Positions 47,079 to 55,861 of a stretch of 64,000 nucleotides of DNA are shown one piece after another (position 1 is the first letter of the stretch; every line of letters starts with the position of its first letter). Position numbers and translations under genes: made by a program. Below the pieces are notes generated by a model. That model saw nothing but the letters and a program-made list of their open reading frames with translations. It was not told the DNA's origin and did not search any database. Source of the DNA: JBBQVS01 sp964250805 (GTDB lineage: Bacteria > Chloroflexota > Ktedonobacteria > Ktedonobacterales > Ktedonobacteraceae); NCBI GenBank assembly GCA_964250805.1, contig CAXUHG010000009.1:13111-77110 (forward strand), given 5' to 3'.

Positions 47079-47916
47079 GGTTGTGTTGCAAAAAGAAAGT
47101 TGCTCTGTTAGAGTGGGTAGAAAAAAGCGAAAGAGGACCTACCATGACAGAGCAACACCCGTTCAAATGGCGGCATTTCCAGTCCAATATCATTCTGTTG
47201 TGTGTTCGTTGGTATCTTCGGTATTCACTCAGTTATCGTGATCTGGAAGAGATCATGCAAGAGCGAGGGTTGCAGGTCGATCACACCACGATCTATCGGT
47301 GGGTCCAGCACTACGCACCCGAATTGGAGAAGCGATGCCGTCCTTTCCTCAAAGCCACAACTGACTCTTGGAAAGTTGATGAAACCTATGTGAAAATCAA
47401 GAAAAAGTGGATGTATCTCTACCGTGCAGTAGATTCGCAGGGAAAGACACTTGATTTCTGGCTGAGTCCAACACGTAGCGCAGAGGCAGCCAAGCAGTTC
47501 TTCCTCAAAACGCTTGCCGCCTCTCATACTAGAGAACCTCGTGTCATCAACGTGGATAAAAATGCAGCCTACCCCAAAGCGTTCAGCGAACTCAAAGCAG
47601 AAGGACGTATCCCCGAAAACTGTGAGATGAGGCAAGTCAAATATCTCAATAACCTGGTTGAACAAGATCATCGGTTTGTCAAACGCTTAACCAAGCCAGG
47701 GATGGGCTTTTTCTCCTTCAAGACAGCGTGGCGAACCCTGCAAGGTATTGAGATGATGAACATGATACGAAAGGGACAAGTACAAGAGATGGATAAAGGA
47801 GATGTCAAAGCCCAGAGCGCATTAGTCGCCAAGCTCTTCGGGGGAGCAGCCTAAACGGAACAAAGGCAAGCATTCCATGCTCATCTTGTTTTCTTTCAAT
47901 TTCTTGCAACACAACC
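47079..47916 (+). mobile_element. IS6-family insertion sequence, no target duplication
   Basis: 838 bp. Ends GGTTGTGTTGCAAAAAGAAA and, inverted, GGTTGTGTTGCAAGAAATTG. Flanking 8-mers differ (left ATCACATC, right AGAAGAGG), unlike a simple IS6 insertion which makes 8-bp repeats. Both flanking genes are incomplete at the junctions, so the copy probably mediated a deletion or cointegrate-type fusion. Confidence 0.85.
47144..47854 (+). CDS. IS6-family (IS26/IS240-like) DDE transposase
   Basis: 236 residues from ATG 47144. Short N-terminal HTH (YLRYSLSYRDLEEIMQERGL), then DDE residues in WKVDETYVKI, NVDKNAAYPKA and LVEQDHRFVKRL. Length and spacing are normal, so probably active. In frame with the upstream hydrolase; GAGGACC precedes its own ATG. 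Confidence 0.92.
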   Translation: MTEQHPFKWRHFQSNIILLCVRWYLRYSLSYRDLEEIMQERGLQVDHTTIYRWVQHYAPELEKRCRPFLKATTDSWKVDETYVKIKKKWMYLYRAVDSQGKTLDFWLSPTRSAEAAKQFFLKTLAASHTREPRVINVDKNAAYPKAFSELKAEGRIPENCEMRQVKYLNNLVEQDHRFVKRLTKPGMGFFSFKTAWRTLQGIEMMNMIRKGQVQEMDKGDVKAQSALVAKLFGGAA

Positions 47917-47923
47917 AGAAGAG

Positions 47924-50900
47924 GTGCCAGTGGCATTGCTCAGGCAGATATACGAAGTGGTTGGTGGCATTCCTCTCTGTCTTGAGTGGGTTGCCGCGCT
48001 GGTCAAACAACCACTCTTGATGGATGATTGGGACGAGTTTGCAAGAAATGATATATCTGCCTTCCCAATCTCAACAACCAACGACATGATTCTTGCGGTG
48101 CAGCGTCTCTTAGCAGAACCACATGTGTTCGGTGGCAATCTAGCGATGGAAATAGCTCCTTTGTTGGAGAAAATCGTTGTGACCCAACGTCTTTCATCGG
48201 AGGCACGTCATCTGCTGCAGGTACTCTCGCTTGCGAACCTACCACTCGCCAAGCTCGCCCTGCAAGTCCTCTGTTCAACGGGGCCACGTCCGCTCAAAGA
48301 GCTTCGTCGAGCCTCTCTCCTGGTTGCCTATCCTGACCGTATCCAACTGTTGCCAGTCGTAGCATCAGCAGTAATGCGCCAGCTTTCTGCTGAGCAAAGG
48401 TATGAGCAAGAGGAACTTTTGTGTGAAGCATATCGAGCGTGGCGTGATGAAGGGAATTTTCGGGAAAATGAACAAGGAATACTTATAACTGAACTTGCTA
48501 CTTTGTTAATTAAACATCACCAACTTCTGAATGCTGCTGAATTGTTACTCTACTACGGTTGGATCAGTTTTCAGCAAGGACGAGTTCAACGCCTTGCCCA
48601 GCTTGTTCAAACAGTGCTTCGTGAATTTGATTGGCACGCCGAACCAGCAGCACAGAGCGGTGCATTTTTACTTCGCTACTACCTTTTGCCCTATATGGGT
48701 TTTCAAGCAAATGATCAGCAACGAGTAAAAGACCATCAGCAGATTCTTGCTTATATCTTAGCCAGTCAAGTAACGGTAGCACCCTTGATAGAAGTTCACC
48801 TTATCCATGTAATTATGCTTTATTACATGAACGAAGAGCGTTTTGAACAGGCTCAACATCTCCTTGATGAAGCCTTTGTTCGTATGAAGACCCTATTGGA
48901 AACAGATTTTGAACTGCATGGGATGCTTTTATCGAAATGGGCATGGCTTCTCGGAAAATGGAGTGATTATGTTACAGAGCAGAACCATCATGAAATGGCG
49001 ATGCATATGCGTAAACAGGCAATAATACTTTATGAAGAGAGTATACATCTCCTACAAACGAGCGAACAGACAACTCATCCTATGTCTGTAAGAAAAGGCA
49101 CTCTTACAAAAAAGATTGTAATGTTCTTGAACTCACTCGCTTATCATCTGAATAGGATAGGGAGGTTTCAAGAGGCACTGTTGACAATTGAGCAATGTAT
49201 TGAATTGGAAGAACAGGGGTACGTAGAGTTCGGGGCATTAGCAGCGGCATATGGGGAAAAATCACAAATTCTCGCAGCATTAGGGTTATTTCGTGAGGCG
49301 TTGCGCTTTGATGAAAAAGCACGAGCAGAAGTACAACGTTGTGCTGATACAGGAGATACAGCCTCACAACAAGAGCGATGGATATATCAAGTTAACCAAG
49401 GACGGCTATACTTACGCTTGGGAAGATTCAGTGAAGCTGAGCAGCTTTTACACGAGGCAGAGACACATATTGCTAAACGTAGGAAAGTCTACCGCATATT
49501 TGCGAAGGAGGCATTGATGGAGATCGAACAAAGCAAACACTCATCTCATCCCAATCAACTCGACTGGCGGTGGGTCGAACGGTATCGTGAACTGGATGCG
49601 TATGATGCGTATTGGTGGTGGGCGTCAGCAGGACCGTTTACACCCGATGAACAACTACAATGGGATCAGTTGTATACACCGAACGTCGATGAGACAACAA
49701 AAGCGCGATTAGGAGTCCTACTTACTCAGTCACGAGAGCGCGAAATCTCACTTGCTTTTGCTGAACAACGCGAACCACACTTGCACTATCCAGCCCTCGA
49801 TATTGAGGAGGTTCGTCGTCGCGTTGATGGTTTGTTGCGTCTTGATGAAGAGATTGATCAGCATGAGCCGAATGCCATTGTCCGTCGTCTCTATCACGGA
49901 ACGATAGAAGATGAAATCTGTTTTATTCGCATGATCGAAGCTACCTATGAGGGCAACAGCGACGCCTATTGGAAGCTCAATCAACAACTGATTTTGCCAC
50001 CAACACACGAAGAGATGGACTATGCGTTGTCACGCGTGAGACAGGTTGTTCTCCTGGGCTTACAACGTGTAGATACAGCAGAGGTGAGTCAGCGGGTGAT
50101 TCAGATCATGCAGGACCATATGCACCTCTCGCTTGATTTCGCTCATCACGAAAGCGTTCCACCACTTCGGCAGGATGTCGTTTCTTCGCAGGGCAAGCAA
50201 CCTATGCTTTCTGCCCATGATGTCAAGCACTTCTTAGAAGCAGCGTTTCAGGAAATGGGTGGTGATGAGTGGCAGGTCGTTTTTGATTCAAGTGCAGGTG
50301 GGATTCGTGTTGACTCTGCTTCGAGAATGCTGTTTTTGCCGGAGACGCAGATGACCCTTGAAACCGTCAGGGACTATTTCACCCACGAATTGCTCGGCCA
50401 TGTGTCACGCAGTACGGCAGGTGAGCAGTCCCCTCTCGGCTTATTAGGAATCAATACGAAGGGATATTCTCCGACCGAGGAAGGACTGGCTCAATACTAC
50501 GAACGGACGCTTGCATTTCTTCATGGCGGGGCTTTTGATGATTCTGGTACCTGGTTGGGAGGTCTAGCCGTTGGTCTTGCCAGTGGGGTTCTCACACCTG
50601 CTCATACATTCTCTTCTTTGTACAGGTTCTTCCAACCCTTTCTTTTGTTATATCGGTTGCTCTGGAGGAATGATGAAGATCGACCGCTTGCAGAGCAACG
50701 CGCACACACTCGCGCTCTTGCTCGTTGTCTCCGCACGTTTCGAGGAGTTCCCGACTTGAACTGTGCAGGAATATGTCATACGAGGGATGTGGCGTATTTA
50801 CGTGGACGGCTGAAGATTGAACAGGCCGTCGCGCAAGATGAGACGATACTGGACCGTCTTGCGGTAGGAAAGGTCGCATTAGAATTGCTCCCCGACCTGC

Positions 50901-51019
50901 AAGAATTAGGAATTGTTGCTCCTCGTCAGTCATTGCGAAAACGTGCATTTGACTCAGACTTGGATGCTTATATTCTTTCCTTCGCGTCGTCGAACAAACA
51001 GGCCATAGAGCAGAAATAA
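47924..51019 (+). CDS. STAND-TPR protein with C-terminal MATCAP/DUF1704-like metallopeptidase, 5' end removed by IS6
   Basis: 1,031 residues. It starts (GTG) 7 bp after the IS end inside what looks like the tail of an NB-ARC/STAND ATPase: VVGGIPLCLEWVAALV is the GxP motif, with winged-helix-like sequence after it. The P-loop part is missing. TPR-type helices fill about 170-540. The final 500 residues are a distinct domain with HELLGH (821-826, HExxxH) and TEEGLA (851-856), the zinc-binding pattern of MATCAP/DUF1704 tyrosine-type carboxypeptidases ('QEGLA' proteins). An internal ATG at 49517, with AAGGAGG 5 nt before it, could start a peptidase-only product of 500 residues, the same layout as the next large gene. 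Confidence 0.8.
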   Translation: MPVALLRQIYEVVGGIPLCLEWVAALVKQPLLMDDWDEFARNDISAFPISTTNDMILAVQRLLAEPHVFGGNLAMEIAPLLEKIVVTQRLSSEARHLLQVLSLANLPLAKLALQVLCSTGPRPLKELRRASLLVAYPDRIQLLPVVASAVMRQLSAEQRYEQEELLCEAYRAWRDEGNFRENEQGILITELATLLIKHHQLLNAAELLLYYGWISFQQGRVQRLAQLVQTVLREFDWHAEPAAQSGAFLLRYYLLPYMGFQANDQQRVKDHQQILAYILASQVTVAPLIEVHLIHVIMLYYMNEERFEQAQHLLDEAFVRMKTLLETDFELHGMLLSKWAWLLGKWSDYVTEQNHHEMAMHMRKQAIILYEESIHLLQTSEQTTHPMSVRKGTLTKKIVMFLNSLAYHLNRIGRFQEALLTIEQCIELEEQGYVEFGALAAAYGEKSQILAALGLFREALRFDEKARAEVQRCADTGDTASQQERWIYQVNQGRLYLRLGRFSEAEQLLHEAETHIAKRRKVYRIFAKEALMEIEQSKHSSHPNQLDWRWVERYRELDAYDAYWWWASAGPFTPDEQLQWDQLYTPNVDETTKARLGVLLTQSREREISLAFAEQREPHLHYPALDIEEVRRRVDGLLRLDEEIDQHEPNAIVRRLYHGTIEDEICFIRMIEATYEGNSDAYWKLNQQLILPPTHEEMDYALSRVRQVVLLGLQRVDTAEVSQRVIQIMQDHMHLSLDFAHHESVPPLRQDVVSSQGKQPMLSAHDVKHFLEAAFQEMGGDEWQVVFDSSAGGIRVDSASRMLFLPETQMTLETVRDYFTHELLGHVSRSTAGEQSPLGLLGINTKGYSPTEEGLAQYYERTLAFLHGGAFDDSGTWLGGLAVGLASGVLTPAHTFSSLYRFFQPFLLLYRLLWRNDEDRPLAEQRAHTRALARCLRTFRGVPDLNCAGICHTRDVAYLRGRLKIEQAVAQDETILDRLAVGKVALELLPDLQELGIVAPRQSLRKRAFDSDLDAYILSFASSNKQAIEQK

Positions 51020-51126
51020 GGAGGAATGATATGTAAAACATGAAAAGATGGTATTTATCGTTGAAAAGAGCGAAGAGAATTATATTCTTCATGGCTTCTA
51101 TCAAACCGAGAGGAGAGGAGGTAAAC

Positions 51127-51198
51127 ATGACATACGTTTTCTATCGAGACAATGATGGTCAGCCCGACCCTGATGATGGTCCGGGTGGTAAAGAGTAA
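51127..51198 (+). CDS. 23-residue Asp/Pro/Gly-rich micropeptide 1
   Basis: Starts MTYVFYRDNDGQ and ends DDGPGGKE. AGGAGG is perfectly placed 6 nt before the ATG, far stronger than most sites in the window. An in-frame upstream ATG (51040) has no suitable ribosome site, and the second peptide has a stop upstream, so the short form is preferred. A hairpin follows directly. It shares the pattern M-x-Y ... DGxPD ... P-x-G with the peptide at 52978. Too short for routine gene callers. Possibly a substrate, a secreted signal, or a regulator of the adjacent peptidase; no family recognised. Confidence 0.65.
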   Translation: MTYVFYRDNDGQPDPDDGPGGKE

Positions 51199-51214
51199 AT
51201 TGTAGCGATCCCAT

Positions 51215-51257
51215 CAGTGACTAGCTTTTGTGGTTTTGCCTCAGAAGCTAGTCACTG
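51215..51257 (+). terminator. Hairpin after micropeptide 1
   Basis: 13-bp stem CAGTGACTAGCTT with its complement AAGCTAGTCACTG, loop 17 nt, moderate T content after it. Confidence 0.65.
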
Positions 51258-51322
51258 ACTTCTATTCAAGGCTGTAACAGGGCTTATATGTTTGGCTGAA
51301 TTTGGAAAGATGAGGGTGCTCT

Positions 51323-52855
51323 ATGTTTGCAGACGATGCGCTCGAAGAAATTGAACAATGGCGACGAAATAGCCTTTCGTCTCACTATCAACTGGATTGG
51401 CGTTGGGTTGAACGATATCGGCGACTTGATTCATATGATGCCTATTGGTGGTTGGCATATGCTGGACCGTTTACGCAAGAGGAACAACGTCAATGGGAGC
51501 AACTATTTCGGCCCAGCCTAGATGAAGACACAAAAGCACGGCTAGGAGTACTCCTTGCTCAATCCAGAGAACGCGAACTTGCGACTGCTCTTGCCGAACA
51601 ACGGGAACCTCACCTTTCTTATCCTACTATCGACATTGAGGATGTCAAGGCGCGGATTGCGGCGTTTCTTGAACTGGATGTGGACATTCAGCAGCATGAA
51701 CCAAACAGGATTGTCCGGCATCTGTATCATGGGGCGATAGAAGATGAGGTAGCCTATCTTGGAAGGATTCAAGCAACTTATGAGGGAAACAGTGAGCGGT
51801 TCTGGGAACTGAGTCGTCACCTTTTCCCTGAGCCAACAAAAGAAGAAATGGAGATTGCCTTTACCCATGTTTGGGATACTCTGTACCAAGGATTACACTC
51901 TTCACAAACACAAGAAGTAAGTCAAATCCTCATTCACTTTCTCCATGAACGACTTCATCTTCCTCAAGAGCAAAGTATACCCGACCAAAGAGACCAGGAG
52001 AGGCAACATAAGACATTTGCATCCTCTCCTGAGTCGCAAAAGATGCTTTCGCCTCAGGCGGTGAAACTGTTTTTTGAAGCTGTTTTTCGAGAGAGCGGCT
52101 ATGAGGGATGGACGGTCACAATAGATACGAAAACGAGTGCCCCTCGTGTGGAGTCAGGATTACGACAGGTGTTTATTGGGAATAGTCCACTCTCGCTTCA
52201 CACGGTAAGGCATTATTTTTCACATGAACTTCTCGGTCATGTCGCTCGCGCTGTTACAGGAGAACATTCCTCGCTCGGTTTACTTGGGATCAATACAAAG
52301 AATTATGCACCAACAGAAGAGGGTTTAGCTCTCTACTACGAACGTCAGATAGCGACTCTGCATGGTCAAGAGTTTTCCGATACAGGACTGTGGCTCGGAA
52401 CAGTCACAGTAGGACTTGCGCGTGGAGTCTGTACACCTCCACAAAGCTTTCTTTCCCTTTGTACCTTTCTTGAGTCTTTTTTCTTCGTGAAAACGCTTCT
52501 TGCTCATCCTGAGAAAGAGCCAGAAGGGACGAGACAAAGAGCTAGAAAAACAGCTCTTGCCTACTGTCTCAGGGTATTCCGAGGAGTTCCAGACCTCACA
52601 AAGACTGGTATATGCTACACCAAGGATGTGATCTATTTGCGAGGGTTGCGAATGATTGAGCAAGCGGTAGCAGAAGATGAGGGAATACTGGACCGACTAG
52701 CTGTAGGGAGAGTCGCGTTAGAACTCCTTCCATACCTTCAAGAACTTGGCATTCTCATGCCAGATCAGTCAATGAAGAAACTTGCATATGACCCTGATTT
52801 GGACTCTTACATCTTATCTTTTGAGAGAGAGCAAGGAGAGAAAATGCTATCCTAA
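51323..52855 (+). CDS. Stand-alone MATCAP/DUF1704-like metallopeptidase
   Basis: 510 residues. Collinear with the last 510 residues of the upstream gene: LDWRWVERYRRLDSYDAYWW, LGVLLAQSRERELATALAEQ, then HELLGH (301-306) and PTEEGLALYYERQI. A C-terminal conserved end (YDPDLDSYILSF) matches FDSDLDAYILSF of copy 1. No STAND or TPR part, no signal peptide. GAGG lies 8 nt before the ATG. Zinc-dependent C-terminal trimming of peptides is the expected chemistry from the family; the target is unknown. Followed by a second micropeptide gene. Confidence 0.8.
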   Translation: MFADDALEEIEQWRRNSLSSHYQLDWRWVERYRRLDSYDAYWWLAYAGPFTQEEQRQWEQLFRPSLDEDTKARLGVLLAQSRERELATALAEQREPHLSYPTIDIEDVKARIAAFLELDVDIQQHEPNRIVRHLYHGAIEDEVAYLGRIQATYEGNSERFWELSRHLFPEPTKEEMEIAFTHVWDTLYQGLHSSQTQEVSQILIHFLHERLHLPQEQSIPDQRDQERQHKTFASSPESQKMLSPQAVKLFFEAVFRESGYEGWTVTIDTKTSAPRVESGLRQVFIGNSPLSLHTVRHYFSHELLGHVARAVTGEHSSLGLLGINTKNYAPTEEGLALYYERQIATLHGQEFSDTGLWLGTVTVGLARGVCTPPQSFLSLCTFLESFFFVKTLLAHPEKEPEGTRQRARKTALAYCLRVFRGVPDLTKTGICYTKDVIYLRGLRMIEQAVAEDEGILDRLAVGRVALELLPYLQELGILMPDQSMKKLAYDPDLDSYILSFEREQGEKMLS

Positions 52856-52977
52856 ATGTTCATCTCTTACGACTCATTTCTCAGAACACAGGTACCTGTA
52901 TGAGATGGATAGGTAACAACACCTGTTCCCGTAATGCGTAGCTTAGAGAGTATTTAAGACGAAAGGAGAGCGAAACG

Positions 52978-53046
52978 ATGATCTATCTGCTAGATGGTGA
53001 TGGTATGCCAGATGACCCCACCCCTCCCGAAGGTGACGAAAAGTAG
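52978..53046 (+). CDS. 22-residue Asp/Pro/Gly-rich micropeptide 2
   Basis: Starts MIYLLDGDGMPDD and ends PPEGDEK. AAAGGAGAG lies 8 nt before the ATG; the frame is closed by a TAG upstream, so no longer form is possible. A terminator follows 15 bp after the stop. Its place after a peptidase gene and its 'DGxPD' core match peptide 1, arguing that both are real genes kept by selection. Confidence 0.65.
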   Translation: MIYLLDGDGMPDDPTPPEGDEK

Positions 53047-53060
53047 TGCTTCAGAACACA

Positions 53061-53099
53061 AAAGAGTACGACGCTTTCTCAAGTTTCGTACTCTTTTTC
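53061..53099 (+). terminator. Rho-independent terminator after micropeptide 2
   Basis: Stem AAAGAGTACGA / TCGTACTCTTT, 16-nt loop, followed by TTTTC. Confidence 0.75.
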
Positions 53100-53180
53100 A
53101 TGCTTCATGAAACAAAATAAAACGAATATTAGAGGATTTTGTGCAATAAATGTTATTGTATAGTTGCAAAGGAGCCATTG

Positions 53181-53459
53181 ATGGAGATAGAACAAAGCCA
53201 ACACTCATCTCATCCCAATCAACTCGATTGGCGTTGGGTAGAGCAGTATCGTGAATTGGATGCATATGATGCCTATTGGTGGTGGGCGTCAGCAGGACCG
53301 TTTACTCAAGATGAGCAACAGCAATGGAATCAGTTGTATACCCCGAACGTCGATGAGGCAACAAAAGCACGATTAGGGGTTCTGCTCACTCAGTCACGAG
53401 AGCGCGAACTTGTACTCGTCTTTGCAGAACAACGCGAACCGCGTTTGCACTACCTTTAA
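53181..53459 (+). pseudogene. Truncated third copy of the MATCAP-like peptidase gene
   Basis: 92 residues from ATG 53181 (AAAGGAG 6 nt upstream). Nearly identical to the internal-start region of copy 1: EIEQSQHSSHPNQLDWRWVE versus EIEQSKHSSHPNQLDWRWVE. It stops after PRLHYL, before the zinc site. A recent duplication that broke, or the edge of a recombination event. Confidence 0.8.
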
Positions 53460-53579
53460 TCAAGGGAACAACTTCTCGTATTCTATAGCATGAAAATACA
53501 CGCAAAAATAGAAAGTTGGTCATTCTGAGGGTGTCGGAAGACTTGCTCTTTGAGCCGTTGCTTTACCACAACTTCCATC

Positions 53580-53943
53580 TCATATTTTCTCACTATCGCT
53601 GTAACCACTTTCATCCAGCACATCTGAAATGAATTGCATCCATTCTTGCTTACCCATCATGTCAGGTCCGATGAGGGCCTCTTCCTTGCGCTCCGCCCAA
53701 GTATTGGGATCGACATTCATTAACACCTCGCAGTCACAATGCCCACCTAAATCCACCATCTTTTCGATGTTCGCCTGGATATTTTGAATATGACATTCTT
53801 TCATCCAACCAACCGTGTAGCGGAGTGTGTGGTCACACTGAACATTCCCTGAAGTTGGGCTTACTTAGGCCAAACACTTCTTCACTCGTGAGATAATTAT
53901 ACAAGTCTATGAATTGCTGGTTATCTAATAGAAGAACATTCAT
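53580..53943 (-). pseudogene. DUF2695-like protein gene with a frameshift
   Basis: The downstream frame has CDHTLRYTVGWMKECHIQNI and GGHCDCEVLMNVDPNTW, the DUF2695 hallmark (HCDCEVL). The upstream frame from ATG 53943 (AGAGGAG) gives MNVLLLDNQQFIDLYNYLTS to NFRECSV and stop. The two join by a one-base shift at about 53835, restoring NFRECS-VCDHTL. About 120 residues when repaired. Probably a pseudogene or a sequencing indel. Confidence 0.65.
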
Positions 53944-54248
53944 ATTATTCTCCTCTTCTGCTTGTTGCTAGTACGTTTTGTTTCAGCGAATGAGATTCTT
54001 ACTCAACATACTCTTGTAAAACGAGTTTGCTATTCTGTTGGGTAGAGCGAAGGCGATGCTGAATACCCTGCTTGGGCCTTTCGTCAACCTCGTTGTCAAT
54101 GCCAAAAATCTTCTCGCGCTTGAATGCTCTATTTCAACCATTGATGTGTCTCTTGTAGTATACTACAGATGCGTTTGGACGAGTGTTTGGCATTTCACCG
54201 ACAAGAAAGGTAGCTCTTATCACTCTATCAATACGTTGACTTCTTGCT
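53944..54248. other. Intergenic stretch without a gene
   Basis: About 300 bp; no supported ORF or RNA gene. A plus-strand frame running into the next gene is its antisense. Confidence 0.5.
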
Positions 54249-55046
54249 TCAAGACGACTCTGGTGATTGGGGAGAAGATGCAGTCTTCACGTGATGAGAT
54301 TCTCTATAGTCTCCTACGCGATCAAACTTCACGCTTCGTACAAGGGATTGATCAGATAGCCGTGAGCGAATGCGTTCCTCTAGCGTCCTCAAACTGCTCC
54401 AGTTCATCGTAATGACCGTTGGCAACTGCTCTACGTAACGACTGTTGAGTAACTGAAAGAGCTTTTCACGGACCCAGGGAGTATCCTGCTCCACGCCTAG
54501 ATCATCTAGGACGAGCAGTTCTGCATTCCGCATCAGGGTAAATCGCTGGTCATACGCAACGGGCGACGTTGGAGTATATGTCTTGCGTAAGTGATCGAGC
54601 AAATCGGCGGTTGTCGAGAAAAGGATGACCTTATTTTGATCCAGACAATGGTTGGCGATTGCGGCAGCGAGGTGTGTTTTGCCACACCCATCTCCCCCGA
54701 TCAAGACCAGCCAGCCTTGAGGATGGTGAGCAAATCTGTGGGCAGCCTGAAATGCGATTTGCGTCCCTGGAATGTGGAAATTAAACGTTTCCAGGCGCGT
54801 ATTACGCATCGCTCCTATCTGTGAGAGTTCATAGAGTTGCTTTCGTCTTTGTGCTGCTCGTTCTACCTCTTTGCATTGACACTCAATTGGTTTGCCAAAT
54901 TGAGGATGTCCAAATGGAACATCTACCCTTAGATAGCCAATTCCTCGACAACGTTGACAAACATCTTTTGATGGTGGAGCTGCAGGTGGTACTATTCGCA
55001 ATAGAGGCTTTGTCAACTGCCCGTTTGTTTGTGGTAGAGTTTTCAT
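54249..55046 (-). CDS. DnaC/IstB-like helicase-loader ATPase
   Basis: 265 residues. N-terminal zinc finger C..C ... CQC (DVCQRCRGIGYLRVDVPFGH), Walker A GGDGCGKTHLAA, Walker B LLVLDDLGVEQD, sensor TMNWSSLRTLEERIRSRL. Loads replicative helicase on plasmids/phages, or serves IS21-type transposition; no IS21 transposase is nearby, and a probable replication gene is upstream in the same orientation, so a replication role is preferred. Confidence 0.85.
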   Translation of the reverse strand: MKTLPQTNGQLTKPLLRIVPPAAPPSKDVCQRCRGIGYLRVDVPFGHPQFGKPIECQCKEVERAAQRRKQLYELSQIGAMRNTRLETFNFHIPGTQIAFQAAHRFAHHPQGWLVLIGGDGCGKTHLAAAIANHCLDQNKVILFSTTADLLDHLRKTYTPTSPVAYDQRFTLMRNAELLVLDDLGVEQDTPWVREKLFQLLNSRYVEQLPTVITMNWSSLRTLEERIRSRLSDQSLVRSVKFDRVGDYRESHHVKTASSPQSPESS

Positions 55047-55121
55047 CTTGAGAATTTCTCCTTTCTTATATGACTCATATCTTTGTTGTACCGACGTGGG
55101 ATATATAGGGATAAAAGATTC

Positions 55122-55340
55122 CTATTCTTCTTTCTGGAGCGTTTCCAATTGTTTGATCGCTACGATATAGTCAAGCCAATCTTCCTGTGAGGGAATAGTC
55201 CACGATGCCCCTTCAATAAGGACATCTACAACGGAGAACACATTCGAGCCTTGTTGTACATCACGTATCTCGACTACTGTTGTCTGTGGTTTGTCTTGAG
55301 GGATTCGTGCTACCAGTGCCTCTGCTGTTTCCCTCTTCAT
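55122..55340 (-). CDS. Small unknown protein in the replication module
   Basis: 72 residues: ALVARIPQDKPQTTVVEIRD, a beta-rich middle, and a helical end (WLDYIVAIKQLETLQKEE). Same strand and between the loader and the interrupted gene. No family recognised. Confidence 0.5.
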   Translation of the reverse strand: MKRETAEALVARIPQDKPQTTVVEIRDVQQGSNVFSVVDVLIEGASWTIPSQEDWLDYIVAIKQLETLQKEE

Positions 55341-55415
55341 CCATGTTCCGCGTCTAGGACGAGGAAGGGGTGTACAATCCGCATCACCCTCCTGAGGAGC
55401 GACGTATGAGATTCG

Positions 55416-55861
55416 TCAGAGACGAATCTTTTGCTCCTGCGCTTGCCGCAAAAGAATCTGTTCGATCTCTCTGTACGAGAGAGCTTCATACACATGTAAA
55501 GATGTGAGCAGAGACTCAGGGATAGATGTTTTTTCGTATTCTTCACAACGTCTAGTAAAGTATCCACCAGGTCTCTCAAGAGTACCTAATCCATCGGGAA
55601 AGTACTTGCGTATGAGTGTTGCAACAAACGCTGCTTTCACAATTTGAGGTGTATACAGCTTGAGAAGCCTGACAAATGCTCCAACACTATCCGTTTTTTC
55701 TTCTACAAGCCATGCAAGATTGGTTGCTTGACCAAGAATCTCTCGTGTTGAAAGCCCATCTGTGGGGGATGGAATCTTCTGGTTGTCTTGTCTTTCTTGT
55801 TCAATGGGAAGCGTATCGGTAGAATCAGAATCAGTAGTAGTGTTTAAAAGAGATACTTGTA
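55416..55861 (-). pseudogene. 3' part of a probable replication gene split by a transposon
   Basis: Encodes QVSLLNTTTDSDSTD to the stop, with REILGQATNLAWLVEEKTDS and PGGYFTRRCEEYEKTSIPES. Joined at the 7-bp duplication to the 5' part at 59589-60660 it gives a continuous 505-residue frame (..SINGLQ-VSLLNTTT..). The current open frame extends to 55949 through transposon end sequence and starts with TTG; that N-terminus (KQAVPSSLPNYVKHHLAG) is not native. Confidence 0.8.

Noticed and set aside
53820..54412. Plus-strand frame before the DnaC-like gene
   Set aside because: Mostly antisense to the loader; no ribosome site or family.
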